DNA of 64,000 nt from Allotamlana fucoidanivorans (GTDB taxonomy: Bacteria; Bacteroidota; Bacteroidia; Flavobacteriales; Flavobacteriaceae), in assembly GCF_006265225.1 (NCBI RefSeq), contig NZ_VDCS01000001.1, positions 1-64,000 on the forward strand, read 5' to 3'. Below are positions 37,226-45,693 of the stretch, one piece after another. The notes under the pieces are model-generated. The model was not told where the DNA came from, ran no database searches, and worked only from the letters and a program-made list of their open reading frames with translations. The translations under genes were made by a program, and so were the position numbers. Within the stretch, counting starts at the first letter, position 1; each line of letters starts with the position of its first letter.

Positions 37226-38011
37226 TTAATACAATCCGTTTTCTAAATCTTTGATTAATTTTAATTCAACATTTAAGTCTTGAAGCATACGCATTATGCT
37301 GCTTAATTTTAATTCATCTTTACTATACTCTTGGGTATTAATACAACAGGTAAACTCCCATAATTCAATAACATCTTCAACCTTTACATTATAAGGTTTA
37401 TAGGATTTATTATCAGAATGCAACTCTAAACTTCCTTTTTCTTTAATTTTATCATAAACCCGCTTATATACTAAACCATCTTCTTTAGTAAGTACAATAT
37501 AGGTGCGCCCGTTTTTAATATCTGTAATCGCATCAATAAATCGAGCTACAATAAAAGAACCATCTTTTACAGGTAGCATAGAATCACCGCTTATTGGAAA
37601 CGCTCTGTGGGTTCCGGTTGGTAAAAAGGGTAACTTTATTTTTTGTAATTGTTCAATATATTCAGGATCTGCATACCCGTGAAGATAGCCTGCCGAGGCT
37701 TTAGCAGGAATAATCTCAATCAAATCTTCATCGGTTTCATTTACAGTTATAGGAAATAGCACCCGTTTATTACCTACTTCAATAAATGAAGTATCTGTGG
37801 CAGCACGCAAATCATTTTTCACCAAAATATCTATAGGAATATCAAAGTAATTTGACAATTCAATTAATCGATCAATAGGAGGCTCTGAACGCCCTTCTTC
37901 ATACGAACCAACCATAGAGCGCGTCCACTTTAATTCCTCTGCAAAACGCTCTTGAGAAAACTTTTTTAACACACGCAAATGCTTAATATTGGTTTGAATA
38001 TACTTCATCAT
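37226..38011 (-). CDS. HTH-S24 self-cleaving repressor, LexA/CI-like
   Basis: A 261-residue regulator with an XRE-type helix-turn-helix at about residues 6-65 (SQERFAEELKWTRSMVGSYEEG) and a C-terminal S24 domain. The predicted cleavage site is Ala107-Gly108 in ASAGYLHGY; the catalytic pair is Ser144 in GDSMLPV and Lys183 in LVYKRV. Many Bacteroidota lack a classical LexA, and this type of protein may take its role. It most likely represses its own umuD operon and the facing dnaE2-dinB genes until DNA damage triggers cleavage. Two matching palindromes lie in the 94-bp region upstream. Confidence 0.88.
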   Translation of the reverse strand: MMKYIQTNIKHLRVLKKFSQERFAEELKWTRSMVGSYEEGRSEPPIDRLIELSNYFDIPIDILVKNDLRAATDTSFIEVGNKRVLFPITVNETDEDLIEIIPAKASAGYLHGYADPEYIEQLQKIKLPFLPTGTHRAFPISGDSMLPVKDGSFIVARFIDAITDIKNGRTYIVLTKEDGLVYKRVYDKIKEKGSLELHSDNKSYKPYNVKVEDVIELWEFTCCINTQEYSKDELKLSSIMRMLQDLNVELKLIKDLENGLY

Positions 38012-38043
38012 ATATAAAATAAAACCTGTTCGTTTTTAACAGT

Positions 38044-38056
38044 ATTTGCTACAAAT
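38044..38056. promoter_or_regulatory. Operator copy 1 (ATTTG-CTA-CAAAT) over the repressor promoter
   Basis: A 13-base palindrome with five-base arms. On the minus strand it reads ATTTG-TAG-CAAAT. It overlaps TATATTTG (minus strand, 38059-38052), a match to the TAnnTTTG promoter box of Bacteroidota, for the repressor-umuD operon. Its centre is 32 bases, about three helical turns, from copy 2. Confidence 0.6.
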
Positions 38057-38075
38057 ATAAGCAACAAAAACTACA

Positions 38076-38088
38076 ATTAGTAGCTAAT
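38076..38088. promoter_or_regulatory. Operator copy 2 (ATTAG-TAG-CTAAT) over the dnaE2 promoter
   Basis: A second 13-base palindrome with the same arm length and the same TAG centre, inverted relative to copy 1. It overlaps TAATTTTG at 38085-38092, a TAnnTTTG-type promoter box 14 bases before the polymerase ATG. The shared consensus is ATTWG-TAG-CWAAT. Confidence 0.6.
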
Positions 38089-38105
38089 TTTGTTAATCCT
38101 AATTT

Positions 38106-41100
38106 ATGTATATCAATTGTCACACATATTACAGCTTACGCTATGGTACTATTAAGCCAGAAGACTTGCTTATGGCTGCTTCAAGACACGGACTTAACAC
38201 ATTAGCAATGACCGACATAAATACCACATCTGCCTGTTTAGATGTTGTGCGTTTATCAAAAAACTATAATATTAAACCTGTTTTAGGGGTTGATTTTAGA
38301 AACGGTGCTCAGCAACAATTTATCATGCTAGCCAAGAACAACAATGGCTTTCATAATATCAATGTATATTTATCAAACCATCTTCACCATGCTAGCTCAA
38401 ACATACCAAACCAAGCACCACTCCTTGAAGATACTTTTGTTATTTATCCCTTTCAAAAAGGAAAAAATTTCAATTTAAAAGCAAACGAATTTTTAGGGGT
38501 TAAACCAACCGATATTAATATGCTTAAGTTTTCAACGTGGTACAGGCTACAACATAAACTTGTAGTCTTACAAACCGTGTCATTTCAAAACAAAAAAGGG
38601 TTTAACACCCACCGTTTACTACGTGCTATTGACAATAACACCTTGTTAAGCAAGCTTTCTAAAACAGAAGAAGGCAGTATAAATGACATGATGCTACCCT
38701 ATGATGAACTTTGTAACATTTATCAAGAATTTCCAAGACTCATTAACAACACGCAACTCCTACTAAACCAATGTAATATTGATTTTGATTTTTCACAACA
38801 AACACCAAACAATCAAAAATCATATACCGAAAACGAAACAACCGATTACAAATTACTAGAAACATTGACTTACAAGGGTTTGGCATACCGCTATGAAAAC
38901 CCTGACACAACCATCTATAACCGCATAAAGAAAGAATTAAACATCATCAAAAAAAAGGGTTTTGTTTCCTATTTTTTAATCAACTGGTGCATTTTAAAAT
39001 ACGCGCGCAGCAAAGGCTATTTTTATGTTGGGCGCGGTAGTGGTGCAAACAGTATTGTTGCTTACTTGTTGCGCATTACTGATGTAGACCCTATAGAGCT
39101 TGATTTGTATTTTGAACGTTTCATTAACTTATTTCGGCAAAACCCACCTGATTTTGATATTGATTTTTCGTGGACAGACCGTGATGACATTACCAATTTT
39201 ATCTTTAAAACATTTAAAAACGTTGCCCTTTTAGCTGTTTACAATACCTTTAAATTTAAAGCTTCTGTACGTGAATTAGGCAAAGTATTTGGCTTACCAA
39301 AAGCTGAAATGGATTTACTTACTAGAGGACGCTACAATAAGAATGACTTAGACAAGTTATCGCGCCTTGTTCTCACCTATAGTGAACACATACAAGGATT
39401 TCCAAATTATTTAAGCATTCATGCTAGCGGCATCATCATTTCAGAAAAACCTATTCATTATTACACCGCTACGTTTTTACCTCCAAAAGGCTACGCTACC
39501 ACACAGTTTGACATGGTTGTTGCTGAAGATATTGGGCTATATAAATTTGATATTTTAAGTCAGCGTGGATTAGGAAAAATTAAAGATACTGTTGAGATTG
39601 TAAAATACAACCACCCTAACAAACCGCCTATTGATATTCACGATATAAAAAGATTTAAGACAGATGAAAACATTAAACATTTACTAAGAAACGCAAAAGC
39701 CATTGGTTGCTTTTATGTAGAATCTCCTGCCATGCGCATGCTATTAAAAAAGCTACAAGTTGACACCTATTTAGGCTTAGTAGCTGCCAGTTCTATTATT
39801 AGGCCTGGTGTTGCTAAGTCTGGAATGATGCGTGAATATATTTTGCGCTACCGCTACCCTAAACGCATAGAAAAAGCACATCCCGTATTGTTAAAAATTA
39901 TGCCTGAAACTTTTGGCGTTATGGTATATCAAGAAGATGTGATTAAAGTGGCTCACCTATTTGGAGGATTAACCTTAGGAGAAGCCGACAAACTGCGACG
40001 AGGCATGTCTGGTAAATTTCGTTCACGTGATGAGTTTATAGCTGTAAAACAGCTGTTTTTTACCAACTGCAGAAAAAAAGGAGAACCTGAAACATTAATA
40101 CACGATGTTTGGAATCAAATAGAAAGTTTTGCGGGTTATGCCTTTGCAAAGGGGCACTCGGCATCCTATGCGGTTGAAAGCTACCAAAGCTTGTTTTTAA
40201 AAGCTTATTATCCATTAGAATATATGGTAGCTACTATCAATAATTTTGGTGGATTTTACAGAACTGAACTCTATGTTCATGAAGCTAGAATGCACGGTGG
40301 CAATATTGAACCGCCCTGTGTAAACCACAGCTTTTCTGAAACCATTATTAAACAGCAAACCATTTACTTAGGCCTCATGTTTTTACAGGCTTTTGAGTCT
40401 AACACCATAAAAAAAATCATTTTTGAGCGGCAACAAAATGGCCTTTATACAAGTTTAGACGATTTTATTAATCGCGTTCCTATTTCTATAGAGCAAATAA
40501 GCATTCTTATAAAAATCAATGCTTTTCGTTTTACACATGTTAACAAACGTGAGCTACTTTGGGAAGCACATCTTAAAATAAGTAAAACCACCATAAAGCA
40601 TCCTGTTGCTACCTTATTTAAAACTGAAAAAATAAGCTATAAAACACCCCAACTTACCAGTTCTGCTTTAGAAAATGCTTTTGATGAAATAGAACTATTA
40701 GGCTTCCCGTTGTGCAATCCGTTTCTCCTGTTAGAAACGCCATCATCAAATACTTTACGAGCCAAAAATCTTATTAAATTTCAAAATAAAACCATAACTA
40801 TTGAATGCTATTTGGTAGCTACAAAAAACACCAAAACATCTCATAATAAAACCATGCAATTTGGCACATTTCTAGACTATGATGGTGATTTTATTGATAC
40901 TGTTCACTTTCCGCCTGTAGCAAAAAAATATCCTTTTAGAGGTAGAGGCATTTATACAGTTACAGGTAGAGTTTTAGTAGAGTTTGATTGTGTAAACATT
41001 GAGGTGTCACGCATGGAGCACGCCGCTATTATTGAAGACCCTAGATATGCAGTAAATTCATCAAATACAACATTTCAAAACAAAAAGAGCTTTAAGGACC

Positions 41101-41153
41101 ATAAAACCAATCGTCTCTCACCAATGGTTTCTAAAAACACACAACATACTTAA
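38106..41153 (+). CDS. DnaE2-like error-prone DNA polymerase III alpha subunit
   Basis: A 1015-residue C-family polymerase, shorter than the 1150 or so of replicative DnaE. The N-terminal PHP domain lacks metal ligands: the first motif reads INCHTYYSLRYG and the second TDINTTSA where active PHP domains have HxH and TDH. The TDxNT form is typical of DnaE2/ImuC. The polymerase core is intact, with GRGSGANSIVAYLL near residue 312 and PDFDIDFSW near 350. Helix-hairpin and OB-fold regions follow. It would extend damaged or mispaired primer ends after DNA damage. It is divergent from the S24 repressor and 15 bases upstream of the Y-family polymerase gene. Confidence 0.88.
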   Translation: MYINCHTYYSLRYGTIKPEDLLMAASRHGLNTLAMTDINTTSACLDVVRLSKNYNIKPVLGVDFRNGAQQQFIMLAKNNNGFHNINVYLSNHLHHASSNIPNQAPLLEDTFVIYPFQKGKNFNLKANEFLGVKPTDINMLKFSTWYRLQHKLVVLQTVSFQNKKGFNTHRLLRAIDNNTLLSKLSKTEEGSINDMMLPYDELCNIYQEFPRLINNTQLLLNQCNIDFDFSQQTPNNQKSYTENETTDYKLLETLTYKGLAYRYENPDTTIYNRIKKELNIIKKKGFVSYFLINWCILKYARSKGYFYVGRGSGANSIVAYLLRITDVDPIELDLYFERFINLFRQNPPDFDIDFSWTDRDDITNFIFKTFKNVALLAVYNTFKFKASVRELGKVFGLPKAEMDLLTRGRYNKNDLDKLSRLVLTYSEHIQGFPNYLSIHASGIIISEKPIHYYTATFLPPKGYATTQFDMVVAEDIGLYKFDILSQRGLGKIKDTVEIVKYNHPNKPPIDIHDIKRFKTDENIKHLLRNAKAIGCFYVESPAMRMLLKKLQVDTYLGLVAASSIIRPGVAKSGMMREYILRYRYPKRIEKAHPVLLKIMPETFGVMVYQEDVIKVAHLFGGLTLGEADKLRRGMSGKFRSRDEFIAVKQLFFTNCRKKGEPETLIHDVWNQIESFAGYAFAKGHSASYAVESYQSLFLKAYYPLEYMVATINNFGGFYRTELYVHEARMHGGNIEPPCVNHSFSETIIKQQTIYLGLMFLQAFESNTIKKIIFERQQNGLYTSLDDFINRVPISIEQISILIKINAFRFTHVNKRELLWEAHLKISKTTIKHPVATLFKTEKISYKTPQLTSSALENAFDEIELLGFPLCNPFLLLETPSSNTLRAKNLIKFQNKTITIECYLVATKNTKTSHNKTMQFGTFLDYDGDFIDTVHFPPVAKKYPFRGRGIYTVTGRVLVEFDCVNIEVSRMEHAAIIEDPRYAVNSSNTTFQNKKSFKDHKTNRLSPMVSKNTQHT

Positions 41154-41168
41154 ACCTTGTAATTACCT

Positions 41169-42386
41169 ATGCATAATAACCGCGCTATAGTACACATGGA
41201 TTTAGACACTTTTTTTGTGTCTTGTGAACGCTTATTAGATAGTCGTCTTAACGGCAAACCTGTACTTATTGGTGGCACTTCCGATAGAGGTGTAGTAGCA
41301 TCTTGCAGTTATGAAGCCAGACAGTTTGGCATTCATTCTGCTATGCCCATGCGTATGGCTAAAATGCTGTGTCCTGAAGCCATTGTGCTTCGTGGAAACT
41401 CTGGTATTTATACCAAATTTTCAAAAAATGTAACTGATGTTATAAAAGAAACAGTTCCTTTATATGAAAAAACATCCATTGATGAATTTTATATAGATCT
41501 TACCGGAATGGATAAATTTTTTGGGTGCCATAAACTAGCTTCTGAATTAAGACAACGTATTATAAATGAAACTGGCTTACCCATTTCATTTGGCTTATCA
41601 ATTAACAAAACCGTTTCTAAAATTGCTACTGGAGAAGCTAAACCCAACAACCAAATACAAATTTACAAAGGCCATGAAAAGCCGTTTTTAGCCCCCTTAT
41701 CTGTAAAAAAAATCCCTATGGTTGGCAATGTAACATATAAAGCTTTATGCGATTTGGGCGTAAAACGCATTAAAACTGTACAAGATATGCCCATGGAACT
41801 TATGCACAGAGTATTAGGAAAAAATGGCTTAAGTATTTGGAAAAAAGCCAATGGTATAGATAACAGCCCTGTAATACAATATCATGAGCGTAAATCTATT
41901 TCAACAGAACGCACTTTTAACAAAGACACTACAGATGTTTATAAACTAAGAGGTATTATTATTGCTATGACCGAAAATCTGGCTTATCAATTACGTCGCG
42001 GCAATAAGTTAACAGCCTGCATTACCTTTAAAATAAGATATTCTGATTTTCAAACCTATACACAGCAACAACGTATTCCGTATAGCGCTATGGACCACTC
42101 TATTATTCCTGTGGTTTTAGATCTGTTCAAGAAATTATACCACAGACGCTTACTTGTACGGTTAATTGGCGTAAAGTTTAGTCATTTGGTAGAAGGTGGT
42201 CATCAAATTAATTTATTTGAAGACAATGAAAAACACTTACACCTTAGTCAAGCTATTGATAAAATGCGAGAACGGTATGGAGACAGAGCGGTTATTAATG
42301 CCGCTGGTATGGAAGCGAAAAGTATTAGCAGATGGAACCCCTTTACAGGAGAACCTCCACCTCTATTAGCTAATAGACGGAGGTAA
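41169..42386 (+). CDS. Y-family translesion DNA polymerase (DinB/UmuC type)
   Basis: A 405-residue polymerase with complete catalytic residues: Asp11 in HMDLDTFFVS and Asp105-Glu106 in SIDEFYIDL. The palm, thumb (KKIPMVGNVTYKAL) and little-finger domains are present. Near the C-terminus, QINLF fits the beta-clamp binding motif QxxLF. It inserts nucleotides opposite lesions. Because the active site is intact it is not an ImuB-type inactive partner. The UmuD-like protein encoded divergently suggests a UmuC-like role, so I leave the gene symbol open. It follows the DnaE2-like gene by 15 bases. Confidence 0.9.
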   Translation: MHNNRAIVHMDLDTFFVSCERLLDSRLNGKPVLIGGTSDRGVVASCSYEARQFGIHSAMPMRMAKMLCPEAIVLRGNSGIYTKFSKNVTDVIKETVPLYEKTSIDEFYIDLTGMDKFFGCHKLASELRQRIINETGLPISFGLSINKTVSKIATGEAKPNNQIQIYKGHEKPFLAPLSVKKIPMVGNVTYKALCDLGVKRIKTVQDMPMELMHRVLGKNGLSIWKKANGIDNSPVIQYHERKSISTERTFNKDTTDVYKLRGIIIAMTENLAYQLRRGNKLTACITFKIRYSDFQTYTQQQRIPYSAMDHSIIPVVLDLFKKLYHRRLLVRLIGVKFSHLVEGGHQINLFEDNEKHLHLSQAIDKMRERYGDRAVINAAGMEAKSISRWNPFTGEPPPLLANRRR

Positions 42387-42413
42387 AACAATTACTTTTT
42401 CTACATTTACAAT

Positions 42414-42962
42414 ATGAAAGAAAACATGATTATTACCGAGAAACAGCGCCCTCTATGGCAAAGGGTAATTGCCGCTTTGTTCTTCACCGCAGCCATTGCC
42501 CTACTTATATACACATTTTATAACGCTAATTTTAGTGATAAAAACCTAATTAATATTGGGCACAACTTAAAATCGGTAATTTATGTCATGGGGATTGGAA
42601 TTGGTTTTTCCTTTCACAAAAGTATTTACATTGATTTAGATACATCAAAATTTAGATCAACCGTTGAAATTGGTCCCATAAAACTAGGTCAATGGAAAGT
42701 CATTAATAATTATGAATATGTATCCGTATTTCACCAACCATTAAGTGATGGTGACAAAATATATGAAGTCAACTTATGGTACAATAAAAACCAACATTGG
42801 GAACTTTATGAAAAATACGATTACAATGAAGCCCTTGTAATAGCATTTGAATTATCAGAACGTTTAAACATTGATTTGTTAGATGCCACAACCCCAAACA
42901 ATTACAAATGGGTTAACAAAACAGCCACTAAAAACAACAAAACATTAGTCTACTTAGACTAG
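42414..42962 (+). CDS. Membrane protein of unknown function
   Basis: A 182-residue protein with two hydrophobic helices at about 17-37 and 48-65. A soluble domain of mixed beta structure follows (YIDLDTSKFRSTVEIGPIKLGQWKVI, YEVNLWYNKNQHWELYEKYDYNEA). I recognise no family, though it resembles PH-like small membrane proteins of flavobacteria. It starts 27 bases after the Y-polymerase gene on the same strand and may be co-transcribed. Nothing in the sequence links it to DNA repair. It ends six bases from the stop of the convergent next gene. Confidence 0.6.
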   Translation: MKENMIITEKQRPLWQRVIAALFFTAAIALLIYTFYNANFSDKNLINIGHNLKSVIYVMGIGIGFSFHKSIYIDLDTSKFRSTVEIGPIKLGQWKVINNYEYVSVFHQPLSDGDKIYEVNLWYNKNQHWELYEKYDYNEALVIAFELSERLNIDLLDATTPNNYKWVNKTATKNNKTLVYLD

Positions 42963-42968
42963 TCTATA

Positions 42969-43424
42969 CTAAAACAACTTTCCTTTTTCAACAATAGAAT
43001 AGCCCATACGCTTGTAACTCACTCTGGTTCCGTTAGCACAAAAAACATAAGAGCCTTTTGTTCTGTCTTCAGTCACCGCTAATAAAATCACATCATCAAC
43101 ATCACATTTATAATCTTTAGCAACCCGTTTTTTAATATGCTTTATAGTGGCTCGTCCTCGCTTTAATTGCTTTTGAAGGTTATTGTCTAGTGCAGGCTCT
43201 ACAAAATCAGCTTCCAAGGAACAGGTTTTACCCGTTTTCACCTCGGTTTCTGCAAGAGCAGCCTTTACATTACTTTGTTCGGGTGCTTTTAAATCAATAT
43301 ATTCCCAAGTATAATCGGCCTTTAATAAAATACGCCGACCATCTTCAAGCGTTGCAATATGATTGTCTTGAGCAAAACAAAAACAAGACACAAAACATAA
43401 GATTAAAAATACAGGTGTTTTCAT
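42969..43424 (-). CDS. Secreted DUF3157-like protein
   Basis: A 151-residue exported protein (signal peptide ending CFAQ). The segment IATLEDGRRILLKADYTWEYID right after the signal is the hallmark of DUF3157-type proteins, whose function is unknown. A Cys near residue 77 and another in YKCDVDDV are present. The ATG at 43424 is preferred over an in-frame TTG six bases upstream. It stands alone, convergent with the membrane-protein gene and divergent from bioF. Confidence 0.65.
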   Translation of the reverse strand: MKTPVFLILCFVSCFCFAQDNHIATLEDGRRILLKADYTWEYIDLKAPEQSNVKAALAETEVKTGKTCSLEADFVEPALDNNLQKQLKRGRATIKHIKKRVAKDYKCDVDDVILLAVTEDRTKGSYVFCANGTRVSYKRMGYSIVEKGKLF

Positions 43425-43541
43425 AGCCAAAATTTATAGTATTAACATGCTTTCAAAAATACAATTTAAAAAGAACACTCATTCTTAAAACAATACTAAT
43501 CTCTTGATTTATTTAGACATGTCTTTTACTATCTTTACCTT

Positions 43542-44678
43542 ATGTTTCCTAAAAAACTACATCATAAACTAGAAGAACGCGAGGCTTCTAATGCCCTAAG
43601 AGCATTAACAACGCCTACGCATTTGATTGACTTTTCATCAAACGATTATCTGGGTTTTGCAAAAAACAAAACCATCTTTAAGCAGGCACATGATTATTTA
43701 AACGGGCACGGTATAACTCAAAATGGTGCCACAGGTTCTCGTCTATTATCGGGTAATCATGCGTTGTATCCCCTTCTTGAAAATAGCATTTCAAATGTCC
43801 ATAATAGTGACGCTGCTTTAATTTTTAATTCGGGGTATGATGCCAACATTGGTTTCTTTTCAAGTGTACCTCAACGCGGCGATATTATTTTTTTTGATGA
43901 ATATATTCACGCCTCTATTAGAGATGGTATTTCCATGAGTCATGCTAAATCTTATAAATTTAAACATAATGATTTGGTGCATCTTGAAGCATTATTAAGA
44001 CGTATACCCAAAGATCAAAATATTTATGTGGTTACCGAATCTGTATTCTCTATGGATGGTGACACACCCAATTTAAAAGCACTTTCAAAACTTTGCATCA
44101 CAAATAAGGCGCTGTTGATTATAGATGAAGCACATGCTATTGGAGTTTTTGGTAATAAAGGTGAAGGACTTGTGCAACACCTAAAATTAGAAGCATCTGT
44201 TTTTGCCCGATTAATAACGTTTGGAAAAGCCATGGGATGTCATGGTGCAGCTATTTTGGGCAGTGCCCCTTTAAAACAATATTTAATTAATTTTTGTAGA
44301 AGCTTAATATACACTACGGCATTACCACCGCATAGCTTATCAACTATTCATGCGGCCTATAACGAACTGTTTGTATCTCATAGCAAGCAACAGTTACATC
44401 AAAACATTCTTCATTTTAAGAACGGTATCTTAAAACATAAGCTTCAAAACGCATTTATTGAAAGTCATTCTGCCATTCATTGCTGTATTGTTTCTGGTAA
44501 TGACAGGGTAAAAACCATAGCAAAAACACTTCAAAACAAAGGCTTTGATGTTAAACCTATTTTATCTCCAACCGTACCAAAAGGTCAAGAACGCTTACGC
44601 TTTTGCTTACACAGTTATAATACAGAAACAGATATAGAACATGTACTCCAGCTTTTATCCTTAAATTTAAATCCATGA
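43542..44678 (+). CDS. bioF: 8-amino-7-oxononanoate synthase
   Basis: A 378-residue alpha-oxoamine synthase that joins pimeloyl-thioester and alanine with loss of CO2, the first step of biotin ring assembly. Motifs include IDFSSNDYLGFAKN at about 28, GATGSRLLSGNHALY near 64, IIDEAHAIGVFG near 193 and the PLP-lysine region TFGKAMGCHGAAIL near 227. It begins the run bioF-DUF2007-bioD-bioA, and its stop overlaps the next start. BioF is chosen over Kbl because of this biotin context. Confidence 0.92.
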   Translation: MFPKKLHHKLEEREASNALRALTTPTHLIDFSSNDYLGFAKNKTIFKQAHDYLNGHGITQNGATGSRLLSGNHALYPLLENSISNVHNSDAALIFNSGYDANIGFFSSVPQRGDIIFFDEYIHASIRDGISMSHAKSYKFKHNDLVHLEALLRRIPKDQNIYVVTESVFSMDGDTPNLKALSKLCITNKALLIIDEAHAIGVFGNKGEGLVQHLKLEASVFARLITFGKAMGCHGAAILGSAPLKQYLINFCRSLIYTTALPPHSLSTIHAAYNELFVSHSKQQLHQNILHFKNGILKHKLQNAFIESHSAIHCCIVSGNDRVKTIAKTLQNKGFDVKPILSPTVPKGQERLRFCLHSYNTETDIEHVLQLLSLNLNP

Positions 44679-45088
44679 GTAATACTTTTAAAACTATTGC
44701 ACGGTTTCAATATACAACAGAAGCTCAAATTATTAAGGGGCGACTGGAAGCCGAAGGCATTCAAGTATTTCTTTCAGACCATGTAACCATTGATACCGAT
44801 CCACTGGTAAGTCAAGCTATTGGGGGCGTGAAATTAAAAGTACTATCTCAGGACGCTTTAAAGGCACAATATATACTTGAACGCATTAATAAATATGCTA
44901 TTGATGATGAAGAAACACCCTTAAAATGTCCAAATTGCGGACATTCAAAAATAGGTATTTACTCTACAATTAATACCTTTAAATCACTTGTTGCTTTTAT
45001 TATTGGATTTATCTTTGCAGCGCTTCCTTTTCACACCAGACACCTGTACCGCTGTGAAGATTGCAAAACCGAATTCAATTTAAAATGA
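44675..45088 (+). CDS. DUF2007-domain protein between bioF and bioD
   Basis: A 137-residue protein. The N-terminal DUF2007 domain (about 5-70, FQYTTEAQIIKGRLEAEGIQ) resembles a small signal-transducing or PII-like fold of unknown role. A zinc-ribbon-like part follows with CPNCGH near 87 and YRCEDCKTEF at the end, around one membrane segment (FIIGFIFAALPF). It overlaps bioF by four bases and bioD by four bases, so it is translationally coupled to biotin genes. No biotin function is known to me. Confidence 0.75.
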   Translation: MSNTFKTIARFQYTTEAQIIKGRLEAEGIQVFLSDHVTIDTDPLVSQAIGGVKLKVLSQDALKAQYILERINKYAIDDEETPLKCPNCGHSKIGIYSTINTFKSLVAFIIGFIFAALPFHTRHLYRCEDCKTEFNLK

Positions 45089-45693
45089 GTACATATTTTA
45101 TAACAGGAATTTCAACCGATGTAGGTAAAACAGTAGCCTCTGCCATAATTACCGAAGCCTTAAAGGCCGACTACTGGAAACCTGTGCAAGCGGGCGACTT
45201 AGACAATTGTGATACCCAAAAAGTAAAACGCTTGGTATCTAACTCAAGGTCTAAATACCATCCAAATGCCTATGCATTAAAAACCGCTATGAGTCCGCAT
45301 GCCGCAGCTGATATTGACGGGATTTCTATAGACATAGAACACATAACCCCTCCCAAAACAGACAACCATTTGGTCATTGAAGGCGCTGGCGGCTTATTAG
45401 TCCCATTAAATGATAAACACACGGTATTTGATATCATTAAGCCAAACTATAAAGTTATCGTGGTTTCAAGGCATTATTTAGGCAGTATTAATCATACGTT
45501 ATTAACCGTTAATTTGCTGAAAAAAACAGGTTTTGATGTCTATTTGCTTTTCAGTGGTAATAAGCATAAATCAACCGAAGATATCATTAAAAAAATGACA
45601 CAGGTTCCCGTTATTGGCAGAATTAATGAAGAGCCTTATTTTGACCAAAATGTAGTAAAGGAATATGCCGAATTGTTTAAAAACAAATTATGA
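45085..45693 (+). CDS. bioD: ATP-dependent dethiobiotin synthetase
   Basis: A 202-residue P-loop enzyme that forms the ureido ring of dethiobiotin from DAPA, CO2 and ATP. The P-loop GISTDVGKTVASA lies at about residues 7-19, KPVQAGD near 36 and EGAGGLLVPL near 108, all typical of BioD. The ATG at 45085 overlaps the previous stop as ATGA and is preferred to an upstream TTG. Its stop overlaps the bioA start in the same way. Confidence 0.93.
   Translation: MSTYFITGISTDVGKTVASAIITEALKADYWKPVQAGDLDNCDTQKVKRLVSNSRSKYHPNAYALKTAMSPHAAADIDGISIDIEHITPPKTDNHLVIEGAGGLLVPLNDKHTVFDIIKPNYKVIVVSRHYLGSINHTLLTVNLLKKTGFDVYLLFSGNKHKSTEDIIKKMTQVPVIGRINEEPYFDQNVVKEYAELFKNKL

Noticed and set aside
41169-42386. ImuB (inactive Y-family partner of DnaE2)
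   Set aside because: The catalytic Asp11 and Asp105-Glu106 are all present and ImuA is missing, so it is an active polymerase rather than ImuB.
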